Part shown: piece by piece, positions 11,839 to 22,456 of the stretch | How positions within the stretch are numbered: position 1 is the stretch's first letter | How the letters are laid out: the number at the start of each line of letters is the position of its first letter | Source of the DNA: Alitta virens | Lineage: Eukaryota > Annelida > Polychaeta > Phyllodocida > Nereididae | NCBI GenBank assembly: GCA_932294295.1 | Contig: OW028573.1 | Location: forward strand, 55,137,829-55,201,828 | Direction: 5' to 3' | DNA: 64,000 nt | The notes under the pieces: generated by a model | What the model was told of the DNA's origin: nothing | The model's database searches: none | Seen by the model: the letters and a program-made list of their open reading frames with translations, nothing else | Position numbers and translations under genes: made by a program

Positions 11839-13047
11839 CTAACGCCCTTCTAAATGGACGACTTTAGCTATGGGTCTGACCAAAGTAATGGACTTCGTCT
11901 TCATGACAACCGTACGGACTAATCCATCTCTGCCTAATCGAACCTCAGATACAACTCCAAGTGGCCACAAACTCCTAGGCGTACTCTCATCCATGAGCAG
12001 AACCAAGTCACCGATCTTGTGATCCCGTGGCTTGTCACGCCATTTGCAGGTCCTTTGGAGCTCCGGCAAGTACTCCTTCACCCATCTAATCCAAAACTGG
12101 TTTGCAACATGCTGGACATACTTCCATCTTCGCCTGTAGATGTCTCCTTGTGAGAAGTCCCCTGGTGGAGAAACTGGACCTCCTCGCAGTAGAAGAAGGT
12201 GATTGGGAGTCAGAGGTGTTGGATCATCAGGATGATCACTCAGCTTGGTGATTGGACGTGAATTCACAATAGCTTCGGCTTCAGTGAAGACTGTCTCAAG
12301 TATCTCATCAGTGAGTCTGCCGTTTCTCAAGATCGCTGACAGAACACGCTTGACGACTCCGACCAGACGCTCCCAGACTCCCCCCATATGTGGTGCATGA
12401 GGGGGGTTGAAGTGCCACTCTGTCTCTTCCAATGTTCCAAGTGCCTGAAGGTGCCTCACATCCATGCACTTGGATAGCTCAGATTTAGCCCCAACAAAAT
12501 TTGTCCCATTTTCACAAAAAATCTTTGATGGCACATCCCTTCTGGACTGGAAACGTCGATAGCAATTCAAGAAAGAATCTGTGTCCAAACTGTTGATCTT
12601 TTCGAGATGAACGGCTCTAGTAGTCAAACAAGTAAATATACATCCCCATCTCTTGACTTCTGATCTCCCATATTTTACAAGATATGGGCCGAAACAATTG
12701 CAGCCAATGAAATTGAAAGCTGGCTTTCCAGCAGTAAGCCTCTCGGGAGGTAATTCCGCCATCCGTTGTTGACTGGGACCCTTGTACAATTTCCTGCAAG
12801 TGATACAGTTGAATCTCACCCGCTTAACAAGTGGCCGAATCCTTGTGATCCAATATCTTGCTCTGATGAGGCTCAAGGTCCACTCGGTCCCAAGACGCGC
12901 AACTTCGTGGGCTTGCTGAGTGATCAAAGTAGCAATGCGATGTTTGTGTGTTGTGATGATAGGATGTCTCTGTCTGTCGTCCAGACCTGAATACTCAATT
13001 CTGCCACCCACACACAGAACCTTGTCATCACTCAACATGGGTCGCAA
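11839..13047 (-). pseudogene. BEL/Pao integrase region, catalytically altered
   Basis: A 402-codon open frame. Residues 47-84 form the N-terminal zinc-binding region, with H47 and the CITC pair (C81, C84), but the expected second histidine is R51 (HEVARLG). The core carries GCNCFGP at 115-121 and CENGTNFVG at 178-186; the family normally has Asp at both catalytic positions, here N117 and E179. The catalytic Glu is kept (E226 in GGVWERLVG). Residues from about 295 on are a DUF5641-like tail (KWRDKPRDHKIGDLVLLMD). Upstream it continues in the same frame through a single TAG at 13,069-13,071 into the RNase H region, so the methionine given here is a track start rather than a real one. An active integrase is unlikely. 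Confidence 0.93.
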
Positions 13048-13068
13048 GTCTCTGATGGAGCTTCCTTT

Positions 13069-14007
13069 CTACAATGGTAAATCCCTGGTAAGCTTCTGCA
13101 GATCCTCACTGTATGACTGGGTCTGCACATGTCGCAAAATTACAGTCTCAGCACTTTGCACTTCTGCAACAGAAAGGACATCACTGCTAGAAGAGTAGTC
13201 TTTGTTCATCAAACATTGTTTCAGACGTAACCACCAAGCAACTGAGCACTTAAGTCTGTGCCAACTGGAATAATGAGTGGCCAGCACATCAATGGGGTGA
13301 ACTTCAACGCCAGAGACACAAACAGTCCTTTTATCCTTCTTCACCTCAGGGTCTGATGCATCCAATGAGCTCTCAACCTGTTGAATGGGCCACTCTGACT
13401 TGAAAGTGTGTAGAAACAGAGGGCCCTGTAGCCACATCCGCATGTCGACAATCTGAGGGTGCAGTCCTCGGGTCAGTAGGTCAGCAGGATTTTCTTCACC
13501 CGTCACATGATTCCACTGTGCAGCAGAGGTCAAACTGGTGATGAGGCTCACCCTATTGCCGACAAACACCTGAAACCTGCGAGAATCGTTTTTGATGTAG
13601 CTCAAAACAATTTGACTGTCTGTCCAAAAGAATGAGGCAACAATATCCAAATAAAGTTCAGTACGCAGCAATCTGTCAGCCTTTGCAGACAAGGCTGCAG
13701 CTTGTACCTCCAGACGAGGGATTGTCATTGGCTTCATAGGAGCTAACTTGCACTTGCTCATGAGTAATGAAGAATGAATATTGCCATTCTTGTTGACACA
13801 TCTAACGTAAGAACAAGTGCCATAGGCTCGGAGACTAGCGTCGCTGAAATGATGCAACTCCACATAACTATCATCGAACTCAGTGGGTTTCACACATCGC
13901 GGGATCCTGAATGAAGTCAAGTCTTCAAGTGAAGAAGTCCAAGAACGCCATTTGTTCCAAACCAGGTGGAAGAGACTCATCCCAAGACAGGTGCTCTTTA
14001 TTTGCAT
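13069..14007 (-). pseudogene. BEL/Pao RNase H region
   Basis: A 312-codon open frame. RNase H motifs are visible in order: HHFSDAS (D56), TIPRLE (E100), FFWTDSQIV (D130) and VTGEENPADLLTRG (D176), so the acidic active-site set is present. It removes the RNA strand of the RNA/DNA hybrid during reverse transcription. The first 20 or so codons are out of the family frame; a frameshift near 13,975 separates it from the upstream connection region. It ends at TAG (13,069-13,071), after which the same frame continues into integrase. Confidence 0.92.
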
Positions 14008-14298
14008 CCTGAAATATCATGCGACCAACAACTAGAATTGGATTCAGGAAACCCAAGGGATCATACATGCCTGCCACGAAACTCAAGATTCTTCTCCTGG
14101 TAAATTCATCATTTTTAATGTTGTACCATGTACTCCAAGTACCTTGCTGTGCATGTCCTCACTGAAGTCTTTTACCTCCTTAGCCCTGTTGTCCTCTGGA
14201 ATCTGGCGCAGTACAGCATCACTGTTCACCACAAACTTCGTCAGGTTGAAACTTCCCTTGGCTAAGGCTGCACGTGTATCCTGAACAATGCGGATCGC
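14008..14298 (-). pseudogene. BEL/Pao RT-RNase H connection, interrupted
   Basis: This gap still encodes the connection region. After the TAA that ends the RT frame, the same frame continues as AIRIVQDTRAALAKGSFN and onward, then shifts frame near 14,130 into a stretch reading ILSFVAGMYDPLGFLNP, the conserved MYDPLG block of BEL/Pao Pol. The lesions are therefore one in-frame stop and at least one frameshift, not a lost domain. Confidence 0.85.
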
Positions 14299-14928
14299 TT
14301 ATTCTTCACTCTTTGCAGATCGAAGACAATCATCGATGTAAAATGACCTACAGATAACCTCACAAATTTCATCAGAAATATCATTGTCCTTGTTCACCTG
14401 TCTGAGGGCATAAGTTGAACTAGAGGCACACCATATTCCTCCAAACAAATGACGAGTCATATGACACTGGACTATGCTACCAGACTGATCAATCCACAGG
14501 AAACGAAGGGCATCACGGTCTTGTTCCGGTATCATCATTTGATTATACATGGCCTCAATATCAGCCATAATGGAGTGCTCATGTTGTCTGAATCGCAGTA
14601 ACACATTGATCAATTTGTTGTTCATGTCAGGGCCTTGGTACGCCATATCATTCAAAGACTCTCCCATGTACTTGGAAGCACAGTCAAATACGATTCGTAG
14701 CTTATCTGGTTTCTTCTCATTCAAGACTGCTTGATGTGGCAGGTACCATACTTTATTGGAACCACTCATGTCTGTGTTCACAACTTCAGCGAAGCCCTTT
14801 AGGAACAACTGGTCCATTTCTTGTTGATAGCGCTGCGTCAATCCTCGTTCTCCAAATTCCTGCAGAGAGACTTCAATCTGGAAAAAACTACAGAGTAATT
14901 GTTGGGAAATTGGCTGCTGGGTTTCCAT
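14299..14928 (-). pseudogene. BEL/Pao reverse transcriptase
   Basis: A 209-codon open frame covering fingers and palm. Motifs: LRIVFDCASKYMGESLN (78-93), MADIEAMYNQ with catalytic D123, CHMTRHLFGGIW (155-166) and FYIDDCLRS with D199 and D200, the BEL/Pao form of the YxDD box. It copies element RNA into DNA. The catalytic Asp residues are intact. The N-terminus overlaps the end of the protease frame (14,838-14,928): a frameshift there separates two frames that should be continuous. It stops at TAA directly after the YIDD block. Confidence 0.93.
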
Positions 14929-15788
14929 GGTATCGAAAGTTCATAATGTCCATCCACTAATTTCACCTGTTTGTCCCACAATTCGATTACTTGCTTGTCA
15001 TCAGCAGACCACGCCAATTTATCACTATACAGATCTTCACCTTCAATTTCCCAGAGTCTCTGAATGTCTGTGTCTGCAGGTGACGTTGCGATGAAGTTGG
15101 ACACTACTCTCTTGCTCAGATGATTGACGACTGAATTGGGACCATTTACGGACCAGCCAAATAGGGTCTTGACGGCGAACGGCTGTCCTTTCCTCCCGCG
15201 CCTGGTGTCCAAGGGTATGAGGGCCTCGGAGTGGCATTGGCCTATCAACAGATCAACTGGACCATCAAAGAACAATGGTAAATCACACAAGTGAGGATAG
15301 GCATGAACATCAATCGTATCAGGCATATTCACTGGTATTTCTTTAACCACGTACACATTTGACAGTTTCATTACAGCTTCACCATCCACAGACATGATGG
15401 TCAAATCTACAATCATTGATTGTGTTTCTTCATGAGTAGAGCTAAGAGTGTTTAGCTTAAAATTTACAACATGACCCTGAAGTTTCAAAATATTCACAAG
15501 TTTTTCTGTACAAAAACTGGCTGTAGAACCACAATCTAAGACCACATTTGTGTACACCTTGTCATTTACTAGAACTTTCACAACAGGCAATACAATAGAA
15601 CAATTAGAACTTGATGTATCTGCAGTAACCTGGTGCACACTAACATTACAAGAATTGTGGAATGCAGAAGGCGAAGGTTGCGATGACTTTTCTTGACGAA
15701 CGTGGATGAACTTCGTATGTTTCTGACCACATTGGGGCACAGAACAGACAAACGGTTTCTTGCACTGGGCGGTCGGGTGATTGTCCAT
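14838..15788 (-). pseudogene. BEL/Pao zinc-knuckle and aspartic protease region
   Basis: A 316-codon open frame. It starts inside the second CCHC zinc knuckle of Gag (NHPTAQC at 3-9), followed by a further Cys/His cluster at 15-29. The retropepsin-like region (DUF1758/A17 type) begins near 70, with the active-site block VVLDCGSTASFCT (D85; DCG in place of the more common DSG or DTG). GPVDLLIGQCHSEALIP and TLFGWSVNGP are typical of the protease-RT spacer. The ATG overlaps the Gag stop as TAATG at 15,787-15,791, but the same frame extends upstream of it, so this is more likely decay than designed reinitiation. Confidence 0.9.
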
Positions 15789-16885
15789 TAAACAATTTTA
15801 GCATAAACGGTGTTGTTGTACAAGCTGCAGACGTTTGGCAGGTCGAAGACTCTTAAATTTCTCACATACAAAAAGCTTATGGCGTGGACCTCCACAATGA
15901 CACAAGGAGAAGCTTGACCAACAGCAGGTGCAGTAGCAGATGCAAAAGATGTAGCTGGAGGCTTGGGCTTGAATTCCTGTGGTCTGCGAACTTGATTCAG
16001 ACTTCCATAGACAGGGTCAGTGGCCTCTTCTGCCTCTGTCCTGACAAAGTCGACCAACTTGCAGAAATCAGGATACGCTTTCTTTTCCCGCTTTTGTTCC
16101 ATGGCTTGACGTCTCCAGCGGTTGCGAAGGTAGGGCTGCAAACGACCAACAATCTCTACAATGGAAGACTGAGTGTCAATTTCATTCATTTTACCCATGG
16201 ACTGAAGAATGGCCTTACAATGTGCAAGGTCATCTGCGAATTTTTGAAGCTCATCAGAAGATTTCACCGGCTTGCCAGATTTGACATTTCTGATAATGTG
16301 ATCTGAAATAACAAAATCATCACCGAAACGCTGCTTCAGGATGATCTGGGCCTCTTCGTAACGAATGGCCTCCTTGGCTTTGCCAGATGTGTATTGCAGT
16401 AAGCGGGTTAATTTGACACTGGGCTCTAACCTGATTTTGTGTACATGCTCTTCAAAGAGAGAAAGGAAAGTGTGGTATTTCATGGGGTTTCCATCAAAGC
16501 ACTCAATTTCAACTTTTGGTAAGTTAACGAAAGTCATAAAGTCCATTGGACTGAAATCTGGCTTGACTTCTGGCTGCTCCTCAAAGACTTCTTTCTTATC
16601 CAACTTAGAAGCAAGCCATTCTTTCAAAAGCATTGTAGCATCAATGTAATTGTTCTCAACTTTCTCAAAATCTTCTTCATTCTTATCAATCTCTTCCTCT
16701 TCAGTTAAGAGATCATGGTATTTAGTGTGGGCATGCTCAAAATTATCAAACTTAGCTTTGAGTCCAGGAAGTCGCTTTGCTAGCTCATCTCTTTGGTCTT
16801 CAGCCATCAATCGACGGAGTGAGTTTATTTCCCGTGTCAGTGCGGACTTGTATCCTTTCCTCGAAGCCTTGTCTTGCGCAGCCAT
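15788..16885 (-). pseudogene. BEL/Pao Gag, frameshifted in the zinc knuckle
   Basis: A 365-codon open frame starting MAAQDKASRK about 45 bases inside the 5' LTR. Residues 1-95 are charged and probably coiled coil (LTEEEEIDKNEEDFEKVENN). A DUF1759-like capsid region follows, with LPKVEIECFDGNPMKYHTF at 122-140 and LLQYTSGKAKEAIR at 162-175. Near 15,890 the frame runs out of register: the CCHC first knuckle is visible in the neighbouring frame, so the last 36 or so residues are nonsense. That frame then meets a TAA inside the second knuckle. Normally Gag packages the RNA; this copy could make only a truncated protein without its nucleocapsid region. Confidence 0.9.
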
Positions 16886-16930
16886 TGAAGATCCTTGTAG
16901 ATTGCCCGGCTCTTATTGTATTGCTATTAC
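16886..16930 (-). promoter_or_regulatory. Leader between 5' LTR and Gag start; no clear primer-binding site
   Basis: Only 45 bases separate the LTR end (CGCGACA) from the Gag ATG. The primer-binding site should begin with TGG just inside the LTR; the sequence is GTAATAGCAATAC, which has no TGG and which I cannot match to a tRNA. It may be a diverged or deleted primer site. Confidence 0.4.
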
Positions 16931-17758
16931 TGTCGCGTATGTGATGGAAATGACGACCAAATTCTAATTGGGGTTGCAAATTTATTACTCAGACTCCAAA
17001 GTCAGTCAGAGTCAGGTAATCTGAAGACAAAAAGAACAAACAGCTAAGTAAATAAAAAGAAAAACTACACAAACACACATACAAATAATGTCTTCAAAAT
17101 TATGCCTAAATATCTCCAAATGTCAAAATTCAAAATGTCCGCCATGTCAAAGTCCATTATGCAATCAATGCCAAGGTCAATATTCCAAAATTTCCAAGTC
17201 TTTACAAATAAATCAAGGCATTAAATCAGAACAAAATCAAATATTCTAAATCACAAAAATATTATAAACAAATGACAAACTTACAGCAATATGCAACATT
17301 CAGTCCCACATACACGAAAGCTGCCTGGCACTCATAATTGTCTGTACAGAAGGGCCTTCATCATAGTGTGTCTGTATGGGTGCCTTGAAATAACATGTTA
17401 TGGACATCTTGTCCCTGTAAAAATGTCTGGTGCAATGTCATTCTGACAAGAAAGAGGAAGTAGGAAGTGGAATTTTTCCTTGCAATCATCATTAATTAAC
17501 CCAAAATCAATCAAGCATTCAAACTTGGTACAAGGCCTGAAGAGAAATCCCTACTGTTTGTCATTGTTTCACAGTTACAAAGTTTCTACAACACGCTACA
17601 AATGGGCAAACATAAACTCTCCCTACATTTCTGACAAGATCAGCTGATCACAAAGTTGATACAGAGATCATAAATAAATAAGTGAAATTTCAGGATAGTA
17701 TTAAATTGCCATTGAGAAAATTATAAACTAATGCACAAAAAGGTTGAATGCCAAATTC
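16931..17758 (-). repeat. 5' LTR of the BEL/Pao element (right on + strand)
   Basis: Starts TGTCGCG like the left copy and runs in register to 'ccaaattc' at 17,758. The final 'gaca' seen in the left copy is replaced by unrelated bases, so the outermost four bases of the element have been lost or replaced. This LTR should hold the promoter for the element; I could not place a transcription start. Confidence 0.92.
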
Positions 17759-18836
17759 TGAAAGTTCGTTTTTTACCAGGCAGATTACTCAATACAACAT
17801 AAGGGAAAATTACAAATGAGTAAAACCTACATATTGCTGACCGAATAAATTAGTTCTTTGTTTCGGGTTAATTACTATAGATGGCGCAAGGGGTCGACTT
17901 GTAGACAGGACATTGAACTTGTTTTAATACCTGGCCTACTGATTGAAAGAATGAATGTTTGGTTTATCAGAGACTCATTTAGTAATTTGTCGCCTGCACC
18001 CAACAAATAACAGCTTACAAGTAAGAGGTGTGTATAAATATTAATGCACTCATTAAGCACTTTAGAAACATGAGAAAATTCTCAACTTAATCAGCTGCTT
18101 ACACAGAACTCAGCAACAGGCATTGGAAAATTGTCAAAAATCCCACATGCTGCTTAGTGCTTTTTGACCCTAACCGCAAATATGAATATTATATGTTGTC
18201 ATTCTTATATTTAGAATACAGGAATTTATTCCACAAAGTTGTCCTAATTCATCCTCCCGAATAGTTTTTAAAAAATTAGGCAGAAATGCCTTTGACAGTA
18301 CCCTAATCATTTGGGAGCTGTCCGCGCAATGTTTTCTCGGCTCCAAAATAATCTGGTGATATAATTTACTCTGTTATGGAATGAATCCTTGTATTGTGTG
18401 ATTTGGAACGTATAAATACCAAGTTTTGGGTGAACTTTAATCCATCATGAAGTTGCGAAAATGTAACACAAATTCTGAGGTTTTCAGGGATAAATGTCTT
18501 AAGGGAGGGTGTGGCTAAGCTGACCAAATTCAGGAATTTCTCCTCTAAGTCTCAAGCAATCAGTGATCTACACTGGGCATTGACAGAGGAAAAATTGTAA
18601 TGCAGCCATGGCATTGTATGTATTTTGCATACTACACTGAAATAAGGTTGTTAGTTTATAGAACGCAACAACTGTAGCAGCAAATTAAAAGTAATTTCTT
18701 GCGGCAGGTTGACTTATTCATTAGCAAGAGCCTGAGGAATAAAAAGGCATTCTTCATTTCATGAAATAAAATAAAAAGTACATGTACAGCTAAAAGCAAT
18801 GCAACAAGATAAAATATTAAAGACACCTGAATATAA
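17759..18836. other. No recognisable feature
   Basis: Flank of the BEL/Pao insertion. I see no gene, inverted ends or repeat with another part of the window. Confidence 0.5.
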
Positions 18837-19082
18837 TTATAATACTATACTTCCTTGTTGCTGATCTATTCCTGCGCAGTAAGATTTCTCTGGATTTGAA
18901 TTAAGCTCCAAGAACAAAGCTTTGGTTGTGTTAATTGGCCTGGTGTTCTTGTTTAGGATGTCTAGATGGCATTTCACCATGAAATTGATGACTTCTTTAA
19001 ATTTGTCACCCTTTTTTTTGCCAAAATTGATATCTAGAGCAAGAAATAAGCAGATTAAAATAATCTGAACTAACCCTGACAT
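18837..19082 (-). CDS. Candidate small secreted protein (81 aa) or exon
   Basis: The open frame begins MSGLVQIILICLFLAL, a good signal-peptide shape, followed by a lysine-rich turn (GKKKGDKFKE) and about 50 polar residues with two cysteines (C38, C69) and one NTT glycosylation sequon at 51-53. The ATG context (cacgATGt) is acceptable. The same bases also contain a strong acceptor-like tract (cttatttcttgctctag ending at 19,034), so the part after residue 17 could instead be an internal exon. No close AATAAA was seen downstream on this strand. I do not recognise the protein; it may be chance. Confidence 0.3.
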   Translation of the reverse strand: MSGLVQIILICLFLALDINFGKKKGDKFKEVINFMVKCHLDILNKNTRPINTTKALFLELNSNPEKSYCAGIDQQQGSIVL

Positions 19083-19794
19083 CGTGGCTTATGCAAAAAG
19101 TTTTCCATCTTTCTGTTTGTAAACCGAAGATTCGTTGTGATGGTAAGCGATTTAATAACGACCCTTATCAAGTAAACCAAATTGAAAAATACGAATCGCA
19201 AAAATATTTTGAACATATTGTGTAAGGCTTGTGCATTACATTTTTTGAGTATGGCTGTATTTAATTCTGTTATGTTGGCTTGGGTCCACACTTCACCTTT
19301 GCATGTGAAAATATGTTTCATCTTATTACTTGTAAAGTTATGTGGAAGCCCGTCATACTGTGTTATAGTAAAGCATCAAATGTTGAGACAACTTGCCATA
19401 GCAGATAGCTACAATGTTTTCATGACTTGTCTTCCTGAGGACAAAATGGACCTGTAAAGGTTAAGGCAACATTATCTGATGGAAAGTCAACACATTAATG
19501 CCTATGAACAGGGTTCATGGAATTTTAATGGTGCCATGTTAAGAAATAAATGGGTGCAGAGGGATTTCGAGACACACATGTCACATATATAATAATAATA
19601 TAAAAATGTCAGAAGCATCCAGCCTAGGATCGCAGTGCAGTGTCAAATGAAGACAATCAAGCAAAAAGGTTATCCGGCCCGAAAAGCCGTGAAGGCGAGT
19701 TCCTACCGACAGTCCTGTAAAGATGATGAAATTGGAGGATTAAGTTTAATGCGCCACTTGCAGCACCAGGTTTGAATGAAGAAAAATTGGCAGG
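19083..19794. other. No recognisable feature
   Basis: Overlapping short ORFs on both strands (19,070-19,321 minus; 19,182-19,457 plus) have no motif and look like chance. Confidence 0.45.
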
Positions 19795-20255
19795 GGTGTT
19801 TATATAGCGCGGGGCGGACGTCAGCGGGAGTACAACAGAATCTGCACTATCCACAATTATTGCTTTTTTTGCCGCAGCCAGCCTACCAGCCTTCTCCTTC
19901 CAATATCTCATATTTGGTCTATATTCGATCCGAAAACACATACGGAATCAGTATGAACTATGCACTAAAAGATGGACTGCTGCTCAGTTATGTAAAGTCA
20001 CTTTTTAAAGTGTAAATCGGGCGACGCTCTTCATGACGTTGGTCACGACGCTTGAAAACCTGTTTGTCTGCCTTCTCATACGCATATCTCGCTTAATATT
20101 TGGTCTATTTTCGATCAAAAAACACGTATGGAATCAGTATGAACTATACTAAATGATGAGAATATCAAGTATGTACGCAGCCTCGCGGTGACATAAGATG
20201 ACTTCCAAGTTGTGAATCGACGATGCTCATCATGATGTTTGCCTTGCCGTTCGAG
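19795..20255 (+). repeat. Dispersed repeat with two internal sub-units (mate 42,750-42,962)
   Basis: The block starting 'tatatagcgcggggcggacg' recurs in inverted orientation ending at about 42,960. The phrase 'ttggtcta.attcgatc' plus 'ggaatcagtatgaacta' occurs twice here (about 19,914 and 20,100), so this copy contains an internal duplication of about 185 bp. Words such as 'gacgctcttcatgacgt' also pair with the mate. It has no coding frame; it is probably a non-autonomous DNA transposon. Confidence 0.7.
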
Positions 20256-20750
20256 AATCTCTCATGAAAAACACCAAGGGTACTCTTTGCACATGCGCGA
20301 GATTGAAATTTTTCTGAAAAGTTCAATTATCGTCGATTATGTGACATCGGCTCCTGCCAGCTTGACCACTCAACAATTAACATGGTTGTTTTTCACACTT
20401 AATGATGCATTTTTGTACACTTTACTCCTTTATACATTTGACATTATATGGAAATATCAGGTAAATGTAATGTAATAAAAAAAATTTATCAATTGTGCAA
20501 GATCATGAAAGCAAAAGTGACAAAGCGAAAGTGAAATCTGAGACAAAAAAGATATAGCAAGTGAGGGGAAAATTGAATGAATATTGCCTAGAATGACTGA
20601 ACAATAGCCATTTCAGATTTTACGAGTTATTCAGCTGTATCTAGCTTGTTGGTCGGCCTTAGTCAATGTTATTAGTGGTAACGACAAACTTCCTAGTCAT
20701 AAACGACTTTGAGGTAAGCTACGTTGTTAAATTGTTCATCAAAGTTACTG

Positions 20751-20776
20751 GAGGAGGAGGAGGGGGGGGGGGGGGT
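20751..20776 (+). repeat. GGA/poly-G simple repeat
   Basis: A short (GGA)n run followed by a long G run. It could form a G-quadruplex, and the length is likely to vary. Confidence 0.85.
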
Positions 20777-21089
20777 AATTCATTCCATTGACACAGCAAG
20801 AATGTGACTGTGACTGCATGTGTGGACCCGAGAGCTTGTTCGGACTTACCTCAATCTACAGCACTGCTATTTACTTGGCGCCTGGTCGACTGTCACTCAT
20901 TTTTTGGGCAATGCTGGCCTGTTTGAGAAAATGCACCTGCTATGTGGCAATGGCTTCGTAGCTATGCTCTTGCAATGTATAGTAAAAGTTAACAACTAAA
21001 GAGCAATTCATGCATGGATGAATTTAACATGGGGGATGCATTTCCACACCAAAACTGGGAAATACAAAGGAAACAAACACACAGATAGT
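20777..21089. other. No recognisable feature
   Basis: Unremarkable sequence before the first copy of the segmental duplication. Confidence 0.45.
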
Positions 21090-22456
21090 ACTGCATGAAT
21101 ATGCGATGTATATAATTATGGTAGAGGTAAAGTGGAATTCACTTTATCATGACACTGCTGCATTATAAGGTGATAAGGTGAGTAAAGAAATGGAACAAGC
21201 CAGCTGTCCTGTTCAGCATGAGTCTTCCTCAGTTCAGGGGAGTACACAGCCCACCACACAGTGTAATTTGTACTGGGCTAACACTGTACAGTGACACTGA
21301 CCAATGCTTTGTAGAGCAAAGACTAACAGAGGATCTGCTTAGTCCTCAAACTTACAACCTTGCAGTTTGCCAAGGAACGCCTTGAATATTAGACCATGAG
21401 ATCTCCTGAAAAGAATACTCTTTTGGGAATTGGGAAACTTGTCTTTTTTAATTCGATAACTATATGAGCAGATGTATTACTCATTGGTCAAATAGTACAA
21501 ATAGTACACGATTTAAAAACACTCAGTTTGACGGGCTGCATTATAAATTGCCGTAAGAAAAACACAGTCCCAGTTTACTGGCGTCACCACACTAAATAAG
21601 ACTAATACTTTGGGCTTTTCTTTGTGAATGAGGACAAATTTGTTTTGTGAATGAGGACACATTTCTTCCTGTAGGGATGCCTGGAGGCTCTCTGTGCATA
21701 AATTGTGTTCTCTGACACACATATTTTTTCTGTGAACTTGCTGACCATCACAATCTTGTTGTGAATAATCTGGAATATATATGTCACCTGTGCCTTTTCA
21801 ATATATATCTATGCATTCCAGACTGTTTGTTTCTGATGTTGGCATCATACCTTGTTACGGTAATATCTTATAGCACTCCCTGAGCACTGCCCATCATTCA
21901 TGGATAGGTATCATTTCTCACCTTGACCTACTTACAGGTCCTTCACTTGTGCATTTCAGTTTTTGTGCTAAATTCCATGTTATATAATATATATTTTTTG
22001 TTCTTTGAAAGTAGTCTTGTCATCTTTCTGAACACAAAACTGCAAAGGAAATTTCAAATTAAATGAATCAAAATCACAATGCAATTTTTAAAGAAACACT
22101 TGTTGATGCAATCCTGTGTCTACCTACACTTATCATAATAAGGCATGGAAACCTAGGTAGGTCAATGACCTATTGAAAGCATTCCAAACCACAGATAGTT
22201 TGGTTTCATGTAACTGTCGATTTCAGTGTGACTGTATTTAGAACACTGTCCATTTGCTCCTTCCTGGAGGCTCCTTTCCTACAAGCCTGGAGAGAAGACA
22301 ATGACCTATGTATGCCCATATGCCAATCTTGGCTATAACGCAATAGGTTAGTTACACCAACAAATGTACATTTGTCAGACGATAATGGTATGAAAGTGTC
22401 TGCCCTGAAAATGCATTAAAACGACATTAGAAGATTGAGTTATTAGAAAGATGTTT

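Larger units (their letters stand above)
10854..17758 (-). mobile_element. BEL/Pao LTR retrotransposon, broken copy
   Basis: Two direct repeats of about 830 bp flank 5.2 kb of internal sequence that codes on the minus strand. The order is Gag, aspartic protease, reverse transcriptase, RNase H, integrase; this integrase-last order and the motif spelling (DUF1759-like Gag, ADIEAMY and YIDD in RT, FSDAS in RNase H, DUF5641-like integrase tail) are diagnostic of BEL/Pao. The coding region is interrupted by at least four frameshifts and three in-frame stops. The LTRs differ by only about nine substitutions and no indels by eye, so the insertion is fairly recent. A clear target-site duplication was not found: the five bases before the left LTR (actac) do not match those after the right LTR (tgaaa). 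Confidence 0.95.

Noticed and set aside
15787..15791. TAATG overlap as a genuine reinitiation signal
   Set aside because: The downstream frame is already open and family-like upstream of the ATG, so the stop and frame slip look like lesions. Kept only as a low-level question in the findings.
12766..16967. Plus-strand ORFs across the BEL/Pao element
   Set aside because: They are antisense shadows of the minus-strand Pol and Gag frames.
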